A DNA stretch of 64,000 nucleotides from JAGQRJ01 sp041402045 (GTDB lineage: Bacteria > Planctomycetota > J058): the NCBI GenBank assembly GCA_041402045.1, contig JAWKSZ010000035.1:1-64000 (forward strand), written 5' to 3'. Below, piece by piece: positions 39,913-47,591 of this stretch (the first letter of the stretch is position 1; each line of letters starts with the position of its first letter). The notes beneath the pieces were generated by a model. The model searched no databases, was not told the DNA's origin, and was given only the letters and a program-made list of their open reading frames with translations. Made by a program: the position numbers and the translations under genes.

Positions 39913-40590
39913 GGAGCGTGCGCAGGCGCAGCGGTGCGCGATCGGCCGCCGCGAGGCAGCGCCCCGAACGCGCTCAGGCGCAGCGGTGTCCGACGCATTC
40001 CAGGCGCAGCGGCGGCTGATCGCGCGTAGGGCGCGAGGTAGCCCCGAACGCGCTCAGGCGCAGCGGTGCCCGAACGGCCGCCGCGAGGCAGCGGCCTCCG
40101 AACGCGCTTCAGGCGCAGCGGTGTCCGATCGCACCCAGGCGCAGCGGTGCCCGATCGGCGCCGCCGCAGGCAGCGCCTCGAACGCGCTCAGGCGCAGCGG
40201 TGTCCGATCGCACCCCAGGCGCAGCGGTTCGATCGGCCGCCGCGAGGCAGCGCCCCGAACGCTCAGGCGCAGCGGTGTCCGATCGCACCCAGGCGCAGCG
40301 GCGGCCGATCGCGCGCGCGAGGCAGCGCCCGAACGCGCTCAGGTCGCAGCGGTGTCCGATCGCACCCAGGCGCAGCGGCGGCCGATCGCGCGGGCGCGAG
40401 GCGGTGCCCGATCGCGCACAGGCGCAAGCGGTGCCGTCCGATCGCACCAGGCGCGCGGCCGATCGCGCGGGGCGAGGCGGTGCCCGATCGCACAGGCGAA
40501 GGGTCCGATCGTACCCAGGCAGCGGCGCCCAGACCGCACCCCGTAGCGGCGTCCGATCGCGCGCAGGCGGTGCGCGATCGCGCGGGTCAG
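39913..40590. repeat. Tandem minisatellite B, nested GCAGCGG/CGATCG repeats
   Basis: Short units such as CAGGCGCAGCGGTGTCCGAT, followed by CGCACC, recur about twenty times. They are arranged in higher-order blocks that also contain CGATCGCGCG and CGCGAGGCAGCGCCCC. Most copies contain the palindrome CGATCG. Six frames give only repetitive Arg/Ala/Pro-rich peptides. The array begins directly at the stop codon of the second RING-TM gene (40587), so it would be part of that transcript. It contains no distinct spacers. Confidence 0.8.
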
Positions 40591-42710
40591 AGCCCCGCGA
40601 GCGCCAGGGTGTGGAGCTCGCGCGCCTCCGCGCGGCGGTCGCCTTCGGGGAGCCAGGTCGCGAGCAAGCCGAGTTGGGCCTCGAGCTGGGCGCAGGTCGC
40701 CTCGTCGAGGAGCGCGATCCCTTGCCCCGCGAGTCGGGTGCGGGCCAGCAGGCCGGCCTGGGTCTCGGCGGCGGCCACCGCGGCCTCGATCCGCGTCGAG
40801 GCGTCGCCCCAGGGCGGGTCGAGCGCGCGCGCCCGCGCGAAGCGCAGCCCGGCCTGCTCGGCGTAGATCCGAGCCTCGGGTCCGCGGGCGAGGGCGCCCT
40901 CCAGGGCCGCGAGGCCGTGGGCGAGCTCGAGCTCGACCTGGTCCGCGAGGACCTCGCACAGCGCGGCGTGGGTGTGCGCGGCGTGCAGGCGCACGTCGTC
41001 CTGGGGCAGCCAGCGCAGGAGCAGGCTCAGGCGATCGAGGGCCAGGGCCTGCGCGCCGCGGTCGTCGCCGCGCAGCGCGTGCTGGGCCTGGACCTCGAGC
41101 TCGACCGCGGCGTAGGAGGCGTGCACTCGGAGCTCCGCCAGGTGGCCGCGGGTGAAGCCGTCGCGACCGGCGAGGCGCGCCAGGTCGGTCTCCACCGCCC
41201 GCAGCCCCAGGACGCTCGTGCCCCTCGCGGCGCCCTCCCCTCGACCCAGCAACGCCCGATCGAGGCGGTCGAGGGCCGCCTGGAGCGCGCGGTCGGCCTC
41301 GGACAGGGAGCGCAGTCGGCGCCCTTCTCGGTTGGCGACCTCCAGGCGACGCAGCGCCTCGCGGCGCCCGGGGTGGATCGAGTGGGCGTCCTCCAGGGCG
41401 ACGAGCAGCGCGCGCAGCGCGTCGCGGTCGTCGCAGCGCGGGGTGGGGGTCTCGAGCAGCCGACGCGTGGCCTGGACGCACTCGACCCGGTGCACCAGGT
41501 CGGTGAGCCGCGGGGCCAGGGCGCCGCGCAGGGCGATCGGGTAGCGCCGGCGCGCTTCGGCGAGGGCGGACTCGGCCGTGTCCTGGTCGCCGCGCCGGAA
41601 CGCGTCCTCGGTCGCGTCCAGCGCCGCGGTGGCCTCCGCGAGCAGGTCCGGACAGCCGCCCTCGCGCCGGTGCTCGGCGCGCACGCTGGCCACGAGGTTC
41701 AGCAGGGTGCGCGCGTGGAGCTCTCCCTCGCCGTCGGTCTCCCAGCGCCAGGCCTCGTCGAAGCCGAGCCAGGCCACACGACCGGCGCCGGCCGCGCACA
41801 GCGCGAGGAGCGGCGCGGAGCCCGGCGCCTCCAACCACACCGCGCTCCCCGGCCGCGCCCGCGCGGCGCCCGCGTGCCAGCCCAGCGCGGGCAAGGCGTC
41901 CCACGCGCGCAGGTTCTCCGCGTGGGTCGCGCGCAGGCGCAGGCTGGGCGACTCGGCGCCGGCGCGGGTCAGCCGCAGCCGCGACCGCTCGGCCACCGGG
42001 GCGTCGTCGAGCTCGACCGGGAGCACGGGCGCCAGGGCACGCTGCAACGGGTCGCGCGCGTGTCGCGGCCCGGCGACGAGTACCAGCCCCAGGCCGCGCG
42101 CCTGGACCTCCCTCAGCAGGTGGTCGACCCAGGCCGCGCCGACGTCGGCGAGGGCCACGTCCCCCAGGATCAGGACGTCGTAGGGCGAGAGGTCGATCGG
42201 CACCGCGTCCAGGGCCGCGCTGCTGGGGGAGGACGCCTCCCGCGGGTGCCAGCCTTCGCCGCCTTCGAGGAGCACGGTGTCGAGGCTCAGCCCGGGCTCT
42301 CCCGCGAGGATCTGCTGCGCCGCGCGGAAGTGCCAGCGCGGCGCGCCCTCGACGTAGAGCACCCGGCGCGGGGCGACGGCGGGCGCCTGCTCCGCTGCGG
42401 TCGTCGGCGTGGCGGCCGGAGGAGAGCCGAGGGCGGAGGACCCCCACAGCGCGGCGGCGACCAGGCTCGCCGCGAGGGCCAGCCCTGCGGCGAGGTCGTG
42501 GCCGCGGCTCCAGTCCGCCCCGAGCCGGCCGTCCACGACCTGGCGGTGGCCGCAACCGGGGGCCGCGCACGCCCCGCCTCGGCGCGCGCAGCGCGGGTGG
42601 TGCGCCGCGAGGCAGCGCGCGCAGGCGACGCTGCGCTCCCGCGCCAGGGTGCGCGCGCAGGCGGCGCAGCGCAGGCGCAGGTCGAGCTCTGAGGCAGCCG
42701 CGGGGGTCAT
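40587..42710 (-). CDS. RING-like zinc finger - TM - amidotransferase-fold membrane protein (copy 2)
   Basis: The start is ATG 42710 or GTG 42743; the former aligns best with the siblings. The zinc module LRCAACARTLARERSVACAR continues with exactly the spacing of copy 1. A hydrophobic helix lies at about 75-95. The amidotransferase-like domain reads RRVLYVEGAPRWHFRAAQQI, YDVLILGDVALADVG and VAWLGFDEAWRWE, again lacking a nucleophile Cys. The C-terminal 330 residues are helical and coiled-coil-like. The stop codon is the first base of minisatellite B. A 20-bp element upstream is shared with copy 3. Confidence 0.78.
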   Translation of the reverse strand: MTPAAASELDLRLRCAACARTLARERSVACARCLAAHHPRCARRGGACAAPGCGHRQVVDGRLGADWSRGHDLAAGLALAASLVAAALWGSSALGSPPAATPTTAAEQAPAVAPRRVLYVEGAPRWHFRAAQQILAGEPGLSLDTVLLEGGEGWHPREASSPSSAALDAVPIDLSPYDVLILGDVALADVGAAWVDHLLREVQARGLGLVLVAGPRHARDPLQRALAPVLPVELDDAPVAERSRLRLTRAGAESPSLRLRATHAENLRAWDALPALGWHAGAARARPGSAVWLEAPGSAPLLALCAAGAGRVAWLGFDEAWRWETDGEGELHARTLLNLVASVRAEHRREGGCPDLLAEATAALDATEDAFRRGDQDTAESALAEARRRYPIALRGALAPRLTDLVHRVECVQATRRLLETPTPRCDDRDALRALLVALEDAHSIHPGRREALRRLEVANREGRRLRSLSEADRALQAALDRLDRALLGRGEGAARGTSVLGLRAVETDLARLAGRDGFTRGHLAELRVHASYAAVELEVQAQHALRGDDRGAQALALDRLSLLLRWLPQDDVRLHAAHTHAALCEVLADQVELELAHGLAALEGALARGPEARIYAEQAGLRFARARALDPPWGDASTRIEAAVAAAETQAGLLARTRLAGQGIALLDEATCAQLEAQLGLLATWLPEGDRRAEARELHTLALAGL

Positions 42711-42760
42711 GCTCCGACCGTAGCCCGCGCTGCGCGCGAGCACAAAGCCCGCGTCGCGGA

Positions 42761-42780
42761 GCCCGTCGCGAGCTCAGCGC
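42761..42780. promoter_or_regulatory. 20-bp sequence shared upstream of two RING-TM genes (first copy)
   Basis: GCCCGTCGCGAGCTCAGCGC occurs identically at 42761-42780 and 45461-45480. These sites are about 51 and 64 bases upstream of the starts of copies 2 and 3 (42710 and 45397). The flanks differ, so it is a discrete element and may be a common operator or promoter part. I did not find it upstream of the sigma gene. Confidence 0.45.
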
Positions 42781-42946
42781 GGCGTGGAGGGCTGGGATCA
42801 GCGAGCTGCTTCACCTCTAGCTGTGCGGTGACACTGCGGTGCGGGAGCGCGTGTTGCTCGCTACGTTCTCGGTCCTGCGTTTGCATTCGGACTCCGCGTG
42901 CACCCTGGCCCCGAAAGAGAAGGCCGGCTTGGGCCACGTGCTGCAG

Positions 42947-45397
42947 CTACCGACGGTTCTGGCGGATCGCCTCCAGGCACAGCACGGCGACGGCGGTGGT
43001 TCCGACGCGCCCGTAGAGGCTGCCGCAGAGCCCGGCGGACGGCCAATGCGTGGTGGAGTCTCCCCAGTCGGGGATCGAGCGCAGGGCCGCGAGGACCGCG
43101 ATCAGGTCCTCGGCCCAGCGCTGCGCGGCGTCGGAGCCGTCGAGCTCCCGCGCGACGAGCAGGGCGAACAGCGGCTCGTGCGCGCTCGGGTCGAGGGGCA
43201 CGCCGTAGAGGTGCAGGCGCGCCGCCTGGAGCTCGGTGAGGTCCGGCGAGGACCCTGAGCGGGTGAGCCCGCCGACCACGGCGGCCAGCAGCAGGGGGAC
43301 CCCAGGCGCTTCGTCGGGGTGGTGCCAGGTGAGGGTCACTCCGTCGCCGGGGGCGGCATAGCCCGCGCCCCGCGGGGGCTGGAACAGCGCCGTCAGGAAG
43401 CGCCGTCCGGCTTGCCGCGCCCGCTCCAGGCGAAAGGGCTCTTCGATCGGCGTCTCGCGGGTGAGCGCGGCGTCGAGCGCCGTGACCGCGAAGGCCGTCG
43501 AGAGCGAGTTGGGGCGCAGCTCGACGTCCAACTGCCAGCCTCCCTCGGACCCGCGCAGGACGAGGAGGCGCTCCAGGTAGCGACCCGTGGCGTCGCGCAG
43601 CTTGGCGTCGTCGGGATACCGCGCGCAGAGCTCGATCGCCGCCCAGGCAGCAAGCGTGTACGAGAGGTGGCGCGCGCGCGGCGGGTCCGGATCCCGGGGA
43701 ACGGGGGTGTAACCCATCCGCCGCCACTGCTCCTCGCTCTCGAAAGCCAGCACGATCCTGGCTCCTTCCTCGCGCAGAGCCCAGCAGCCCCTGACCCAGG
43801 GGCGGGCCGCCGAGAGCGCGGCGCGGACCTCCCTGCTAGGGGCAGGGTCGGCCAAGAGCGCCAGGGTCGCGAGGGCAGACGCGCCTGAGGCCCCGTCGCC
43901 CGACCAGGTCCCATCGCTCTTCTGTTCCTTCAGCAGGTACGCCTGACCCGCTGCGATCATTGCGTCCAGGGGGACGTCGCTCGGCGGGAGTGGGCTCGCC
44001 GGTTCGGTGGGCGTCGTCGACTCGACCACGACGAAGGGCCAGTCTGCGGCCGCCGGTGTCACGAGGTAGCCTCCGGCGGGCTCCGAGACCACCCCGGCAC
44101 CCACCGCGCGGGCCGCCTCCCGCAGAGCTTCGAGCCACGTCGCGCTCGCGAGCTCGAGGTTGACCTCGCCTTCGACCCGCGGATCGACCGCGACGGGGGC
44201 GTCGCCGTAGGAGGCGAGGTCGGAGGCGAGGGACCGCACCGAGCCCTTGAGCCGCCAGGAGCGGGTCGTGACCAGCGCCTCGGCGGCATGGGACACCTCC
44301 GGAGCAGGCCGGGTGAGCGCGTGCAGGGCTGTCCGCAGGAAGGCGTGCAGCGCGTCGTCGCTCCAGGGCTGCGCCAGGTCGAAGCCGACCCACAGCACCT
44401 GACCTTCGCCGCGGGTGGCGAGGGCCAAGACCGGCGCGGGATCGTCGCCGCTGGCCACGGCCAGGACCTCCGTCTCGGCGCGCGCCCTGCGTGCGCCGGC
44501 GTGCCCCGAGAGTTGCGGCAGCGCTGCCCACGCCTCCCAGCTCCGCTCCCAGGTCGGAGCGACCTGCAGCACGGGGGCGCGGCGGCCAGCGGCGGTGAGC
44601 CTCAGGCGCCACGCGTCACCGCGGACGCCCTCCGGGGCCACCTCGACCGGCAGCAGACCGGAGAGCTCGCTGTGCTCGAGCTCTGCGCTGAGCTCGCCAG
44701 CCAAGACCAGGCCCACTCCGTGGGAGCGCACTGCGCTCCTTAGCTCGAGCAGCCACAGCGCGTGGAGCTCGGGCTCGCGCTGGAGGGGCCCGAGGACGAC
44801 CACGTCGAAGTCCGTCGGGCGCGGAAGCAGGAGAGGCTCGGGCGAGCCCCCGGCCGCGCGGCCGCGGACCGTCAACGCCACCGTGGGGTCCGTACCCAGG
44901 GCCTTCACGACGCGCTCGGCCCGATCGGTGCCCAGGACGTCGACGTAGAGCACGCGCGAGATCCCGCGATAGGTCGCCGGGAGATCCGCGGCGGGCGCCG
45001 CCAACGGAGACGCTGCGGGCGCCGGAACGTCGGGCGGTGGAGCGTCGGCCTCGAAGGCGAGCTGCTGCCCGCCGAGCGCGAGCCCCAGACCTACCAGGAG
45101 CAGCGCGGCGACTCGACCCCAGCGGGGCCCAGAGGCCGCGGAGGTCACGGTCAGCGGCTCGGGGCGGACGAAGCGCTTGCCGCCGCAGCCGGGCGCGGCG
45201 CAGGCGCCGTGGGTCTGGACGCACTCCGGGTGGTGGGGGGCGAGGCACGCGCCGCAGTGAAGGCCTGCGTTGGAGACGAGGGCGTCGTGGCAATAGGTGC
45301 AGCGCAGGTGGAGGTCCAGGTTGGTCGGGACCTGAGGCGCGGGTGGAGGGGGGGAAAGCCCGGGCTTCTTGGGAGCGGGGTCGTCCGGCTGAGGCAT
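42947..45397 (-). CDS. RING-like zinc finger - TM - amidotransferase-fold - STN - terpenoid-cyclase-like protein (copy 3)
   Basis: The protein has 816 residues. The zinc module (LRCTYCHDALVSNAGLHCGA onward, about 32-70) keeps the sibling spacing. A membrane helix lies at about 90-112. A shortened amidotransferase-like domain contains RVLYVDVLGTDRAERVV and VLWVGFDLAQPWSDD. Next is an STN-like segment at about 375-440 (RSLASDLASYGDAPVAVDPR, then GEVNLELASATWLEALREAA), the kind seen at the start of secretins and TonB receptors. The C-terminal 330 residues are helical hairpins with KSDGTWSGDG and GSEGGWQLDV, the QW-like motifs of alpha/alpha toroid cyclases, but no catalytic Asp-rich motif. This domain order is unusual. 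Its role is unknown; location at the membrane with cytosolic zinc is likely. Confidence 0.78.
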   Translation of the reverse strand: MPQPDDPAPKKPGLSPPPPAPQVPTNLDLHLRCTYCHDALVSNAGLHCGACLAPHHPECVQTHGACAAPGCGGKRFVRPEPLTVTSAASGPRWGRVAALLLVGLGLALGGQQLAFEADAPPPDVPAPAASPLAAPAADLPATYRGISRVLYVDVLGTDRAERVVKALGTDPTVALTVRGRAAGGSPEPLLLPRPTDFDVVVLGPLQREPELHALWLLELRSAVRSHGVGLVLAGELSAELEHSELSGLLPVEVAPEGVRGDAWRLRLTAAGRRAPVLQVAPTWERSWEAWAALPQLSGHAGARRARAETEVLAVASGDDPAPVLALATRGEGQVLWVGFDLAQPWSDDALHAFLRTALHALTRPAPEVSHAAEALVTTRSWRLKGSVRSLASDLASYGDAPVAVDPRVEGEVNLELASATWLEALREAARAVGAGVVSEPAGGYLVTPAAADWPFVVVESTTPTEPASPLPPSDVPLDAMIAAGQAYLLKEQKSDGTWSGDGASGASALATLALLADPAPSREVRAALSAARPWVRGCWALREEGARIVLAFESEEQWRRMGYTPVPRDPDPPRARHLSYTLAAWAAIELCARYPDDAKLRDATGRYLERLLVLRGSEGGWQLDVELRPNSLSTAFAVTALDAALTRETPIEEPFRLERARQAGRRFLTALFQPPRGAGYAAPGDGVTLTWHHPDEAPGVPLLLAAVVGGLTRSGSSPDLTELQAARLHLYGVPLDPSAHEPLFALLVARELDGSDAAQRWAEDLIAVLAALRSIPDWGDSTTHWPSAGLCGSLYGRVGTTAVAVLCLEAIRQNRR

Positions 45398-45460
45398 GCA
45401 CTCAGCCTAGCGCCGGCCTGCGGGGACCGCCGCACACCGGGCTTCCAGGGTGAGCCGGGC

Positions 45461-45480
45461 GCCCGTCGCGAGCTCAGCGC
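45461..45480. promoter_or_regulatory. 20-bp sequence shared upstream of two RING-TM genes (second copy)
   Basis: This is identical to 42761-42780 and lies 64 bases upstream of the copy 3 start. The repeat is exact over 20 bases and diverges on both sides. Confidence 0.45.
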
Positions 45481-45494
45481 AGGCAGCCCACGAG

Positions 45495-45654
45495 CTAGGC
45501 GCCGTCGTCGGGGAACCGGGCCAGCACGCGGCGCTCGCCGCGCTCGACGTGCGCCGCGTGGACGGTCGGCACGCACGCGCTCTGGCGCAGGTTCAGGTCG
45601 TCGAAGGGGAAACGCGGGAAGGCGTGCTTCGTGCCCTCGAGCTCGGGGAAGGCT
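45495..45654 (-). pseudogene. Possible gene fragment (about 52 codons)
   Basis: A frame on the minus strand, with coding-like G/C third positions, reads ELEGTKHAFPRFPFDDLNLR then QSACVPTVHAAHVERGERRV and ends LARFPDDGA at a TAG. A TGA lies directly upstream and no proper start is present, so it looks like the C-terminal tail of a deleted gene. I cannot name the family. Confidence 0.3.
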
Positions 45655-45703
45655 CACCGCTGCGCACGGCCCGCGCTAGGATCGCGCGCGAGCGAGGTGC
45701 GCC

Positions 45704-46681
45704 ATGGCCAAGAAGAAGACCGGCGGCGAGGCCGCGAAGAAGAAGGCGACCAAGAAGCAGGCCGCGCCGAAGAAGAAGGCGACGCGCAAGAAGAAGGCGG
45801 CGGCCGGCGAGCGCGGGCTCGCGCCGGCGGAGCTGCTCGCGGGGGAGCCGAGCCCCGAGTGCGAGACCCTGGCCCAGGCGGTCGCAGAGGACGGCGGCGC
45901 CGTGCTCGCGCGGTTCAAGGACCCGCTGGGCGGGGGCTGGCAGCTCCTGGCCGCGCTCCCGGTGGAGAAGGTCGTGCCCGCGCCCTTCCAGCGCGACCTC
46001 TCGGACACCCACGTCAAGAAGCTGCAGGCGGTGATCGACCGCCTCGACCGCTTCCTCGACCCGATCGTGGTCGTGCGCACCCTGAGCGGCGACTACTGGA
46101 CGCCGAACGGACACCACCGGCTGCAGGCCATGACCCGGCTCGGCGCCAAGGCGATCACCGCGCTGGTCGTGCCCCAGTTCGACGTGGCGTATCAGATCCT
46201 GGCGCTCAACACCGAGAAGGCCCCCGGGCTCAAGGAGCGCGCGCTGGAGGTGATCCGCCTGGCGCGGGAGCTGGCCACGATCGGGCCGGCGCAGGAGGCG
46301 GACTTCGCCGTGCAGTTCGACAGCGCCTCGCTCCTGACCCTGGGGGTGTGCTACGAGCAGCAGGCGCGCTTCTCGGGCTCGGTCTACGAGTCGCTGCTCA
46401 AGCGCTGCGACGACTTCCTGGACCAGCCCCTGAGCGAGGCGCTCGAGGTGCGCGAGGCCCGGGCGCAGGCGGTGTTCCGCGTGGACGCCCTGGTCGTCGC
46501 CGCCGTCGAGGCGCTCAAGGCGCGCGGGTTCCAGAGCTCGTACCTCAAGCCCTTCGTCATGGGCAAGCTCAACCCGCTCAAGGGCAGCCGGGGCAAGGTC
46601 GAGTTCGACGCCACCTTCGCCACCCTCGAGGCCAAGGCCGCCGCCTTCGACCCCGCCTCGGTCAAGCAGGGCGAGGTGTAG
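45704..46681 (+). CDS. ParB-like nuclease-domain protein with histone H1-like Lys-rich N-terminal tail
   Basis: The 325-residue protein starts at ATG 45704. Residues 1-35 are AKKKTGGEAAKKKATKKQAA-type, rich in Lys/Ala/Thr like histone H1 tails. The ParB/Srx-like domain at about 85-160 has VPAPFQRDLSDTHVKKLQAV and YWTPNGHHRLQAMTRLGAK, the equivalent of the GERR/GHHR motif. The C-terminal half is helical. The Lys tail should bind DNA non-specifically while the ParB-like domain may hydrolyse NTP or bind DNA. A lone gene without parA suggests it is not the chromosomal partitioning ParB. Confidence 0.75.
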   Translation: MAKKKTGGEAAKKKATKKQAAPKKKATRKKKAAAGERGLAPAELLAGEPSPECETLAQAVAEDGGAVLARFKDPLGGGWQLLAALPVEKVVPAPFQRDLSDTHVKKLQAVIDRLDRFLDPIVVVRTLSGDYWTPNGHHRLQAMTRLGAKAITALVVPQFDVAYQILALNTEKAPGLKERALEVIRLARELATIGPAQEADFAVQFDSASLLTLGVCYEQQARFSGSVYESLLKRCDDFLDQPLSEALEVREARAQAVFRVDALVVAAVEALKARGFQSSYLKPFVMGKLNPLKGSRGKVEFDATFATLEAKAAAFDPASVKQGEV

Positions 46682-46771
46682 GCGGACTGTCGGGAACCAC
46701 GTCACCCTGGCCGGGGGCGCTCCGCGGGGCCGGGGGTTAGGTCGGGCGTCGGGTTTGCTTTCGGAGGGGCC

Positions 46772-47590
46772 GTGTCGACCCTCGGCTCCGGCTCCTGGAC
46801 CTCCGCGCGGAACGCGGCGGGCTTTCGTCTGCGCCGCGCGCTGCGCTGGTCGCTGGGGCCGCCGCGCCTGCGGCAGGAGCCCAAGGGCCGGCTGTTCAGC
46901 TACCTCGAGGACCCCCGCGCTGCCGACGCGCGAGAGCGCGAGCTGCGCGAGCGCTACGCCCTCGAGCCGCTCAGGGAGCGCTCGCGGCGGATCGACTACC
47001 AGGAGAACCTCTACCTCCTCGACCTGCTCGAGGGCGCGCTCCCCGGGCAGCGCTTCGTGCCGGGGACCCGAGCGCTGGACGTGGGCTCCAAGAACTGGAG
47101 CTACGTGTTCGCGCTCCAGCGCTTCCTCGCCGCGCGCGGCGCGGAGCCCCTCGAGCTGCACGGGGTCGAGGTCGACGCCCACGTCGTCTACTGGACCCTG
47201 CGCTCGCGCAAGGACCTGGCCCAGGCCTACATGGCCCAGACCGGCAACGAGGCCTTGCGCTTCTGGTCGGCGGACGTGCGCGAGCTCGAGCAGGGCGAGT
47301 TCGACCTCGTGACCTGGTTCTACCCGTTCCTCACCCGCGAGGCGCTCCTGGGCTGGGGGCTCCCGCTGTCGCTGCTCGAGCCGCGCGGCACGCTGCAGGC
47401 GGTCGTGGACCGCGTGCGCCCCGGCGGGCACCTGCTGCTCGTGACCCACACCCTGCGGGAGCTCGGGCTGCTGATCGAGCTCGAGCCCCCGGGCCTCGAG
47501 CTCGTGCGCCGCGGGCCGGTCCAGAGCCAGCTCGTGCCCTACTGGCCGCGGACCCAGGAGCGCACGGCGAGCCTCTACCGCCGCGGCTGA
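46772..47590 (+). CDS. SAM-dependent methyltransferase-like protein
   Basis: The 272-residue protein starts at GTG 46772 after GGAGGGG. The fold core is RALDVGSKNWSYVFALQRFL (motif I, with VGSKN instead of the usual GxGxG) and LHGVEVDAHVVYWTLRSR (motif II acidic residue). FDLVTWFYPFLTREALLGWG is motif IV and VRPGGHLLLVTHTLRELGLL a late strand. The degenerate motif I makes the activity uncertain. It is convergent with the 47592 kinase gene, with only one base between them. Substrate unknown. Confidence 0.7.
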   Translation: MSTLGSGSWTSARNAAGFRLRRALRWSLGPPRLRQEPKGRLFSYLEDPRAADARERELRERYALEPLRERSRRIDYQENLYLLDLLEGALPGQRFVPGTRALDVGSKNWSYVFALQRFLAARGAEPLELHGVEVDAHVVYWTLRSRKDLAQAYMAQTGNEALRFWSADVRELEQGEFDLVTWFYPFLTREALLGWGLPLSLLEPRGTLQAVVDRVRPGGHLLLVTHTLRELGLLIELEPPGLELVRRGPVQSQLVPYWPRTQERTASLYRRG

Positions 47591-47591
47591 G

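Noticed and set aside
39908..40546. Arg/Ala-rich 212-residue ORF on the + strand
   Set aside because: It is a translation of minisatellite B, has no ribosome-binding site or domain, and equally long frames exist on the other strand.
45704..46681. Chromosomal ParB next to the replication origin
   Set aside because: There is no parA, no parS-like site and no origin genes nearby, and the helix-turn-helix of ParB is not evident.
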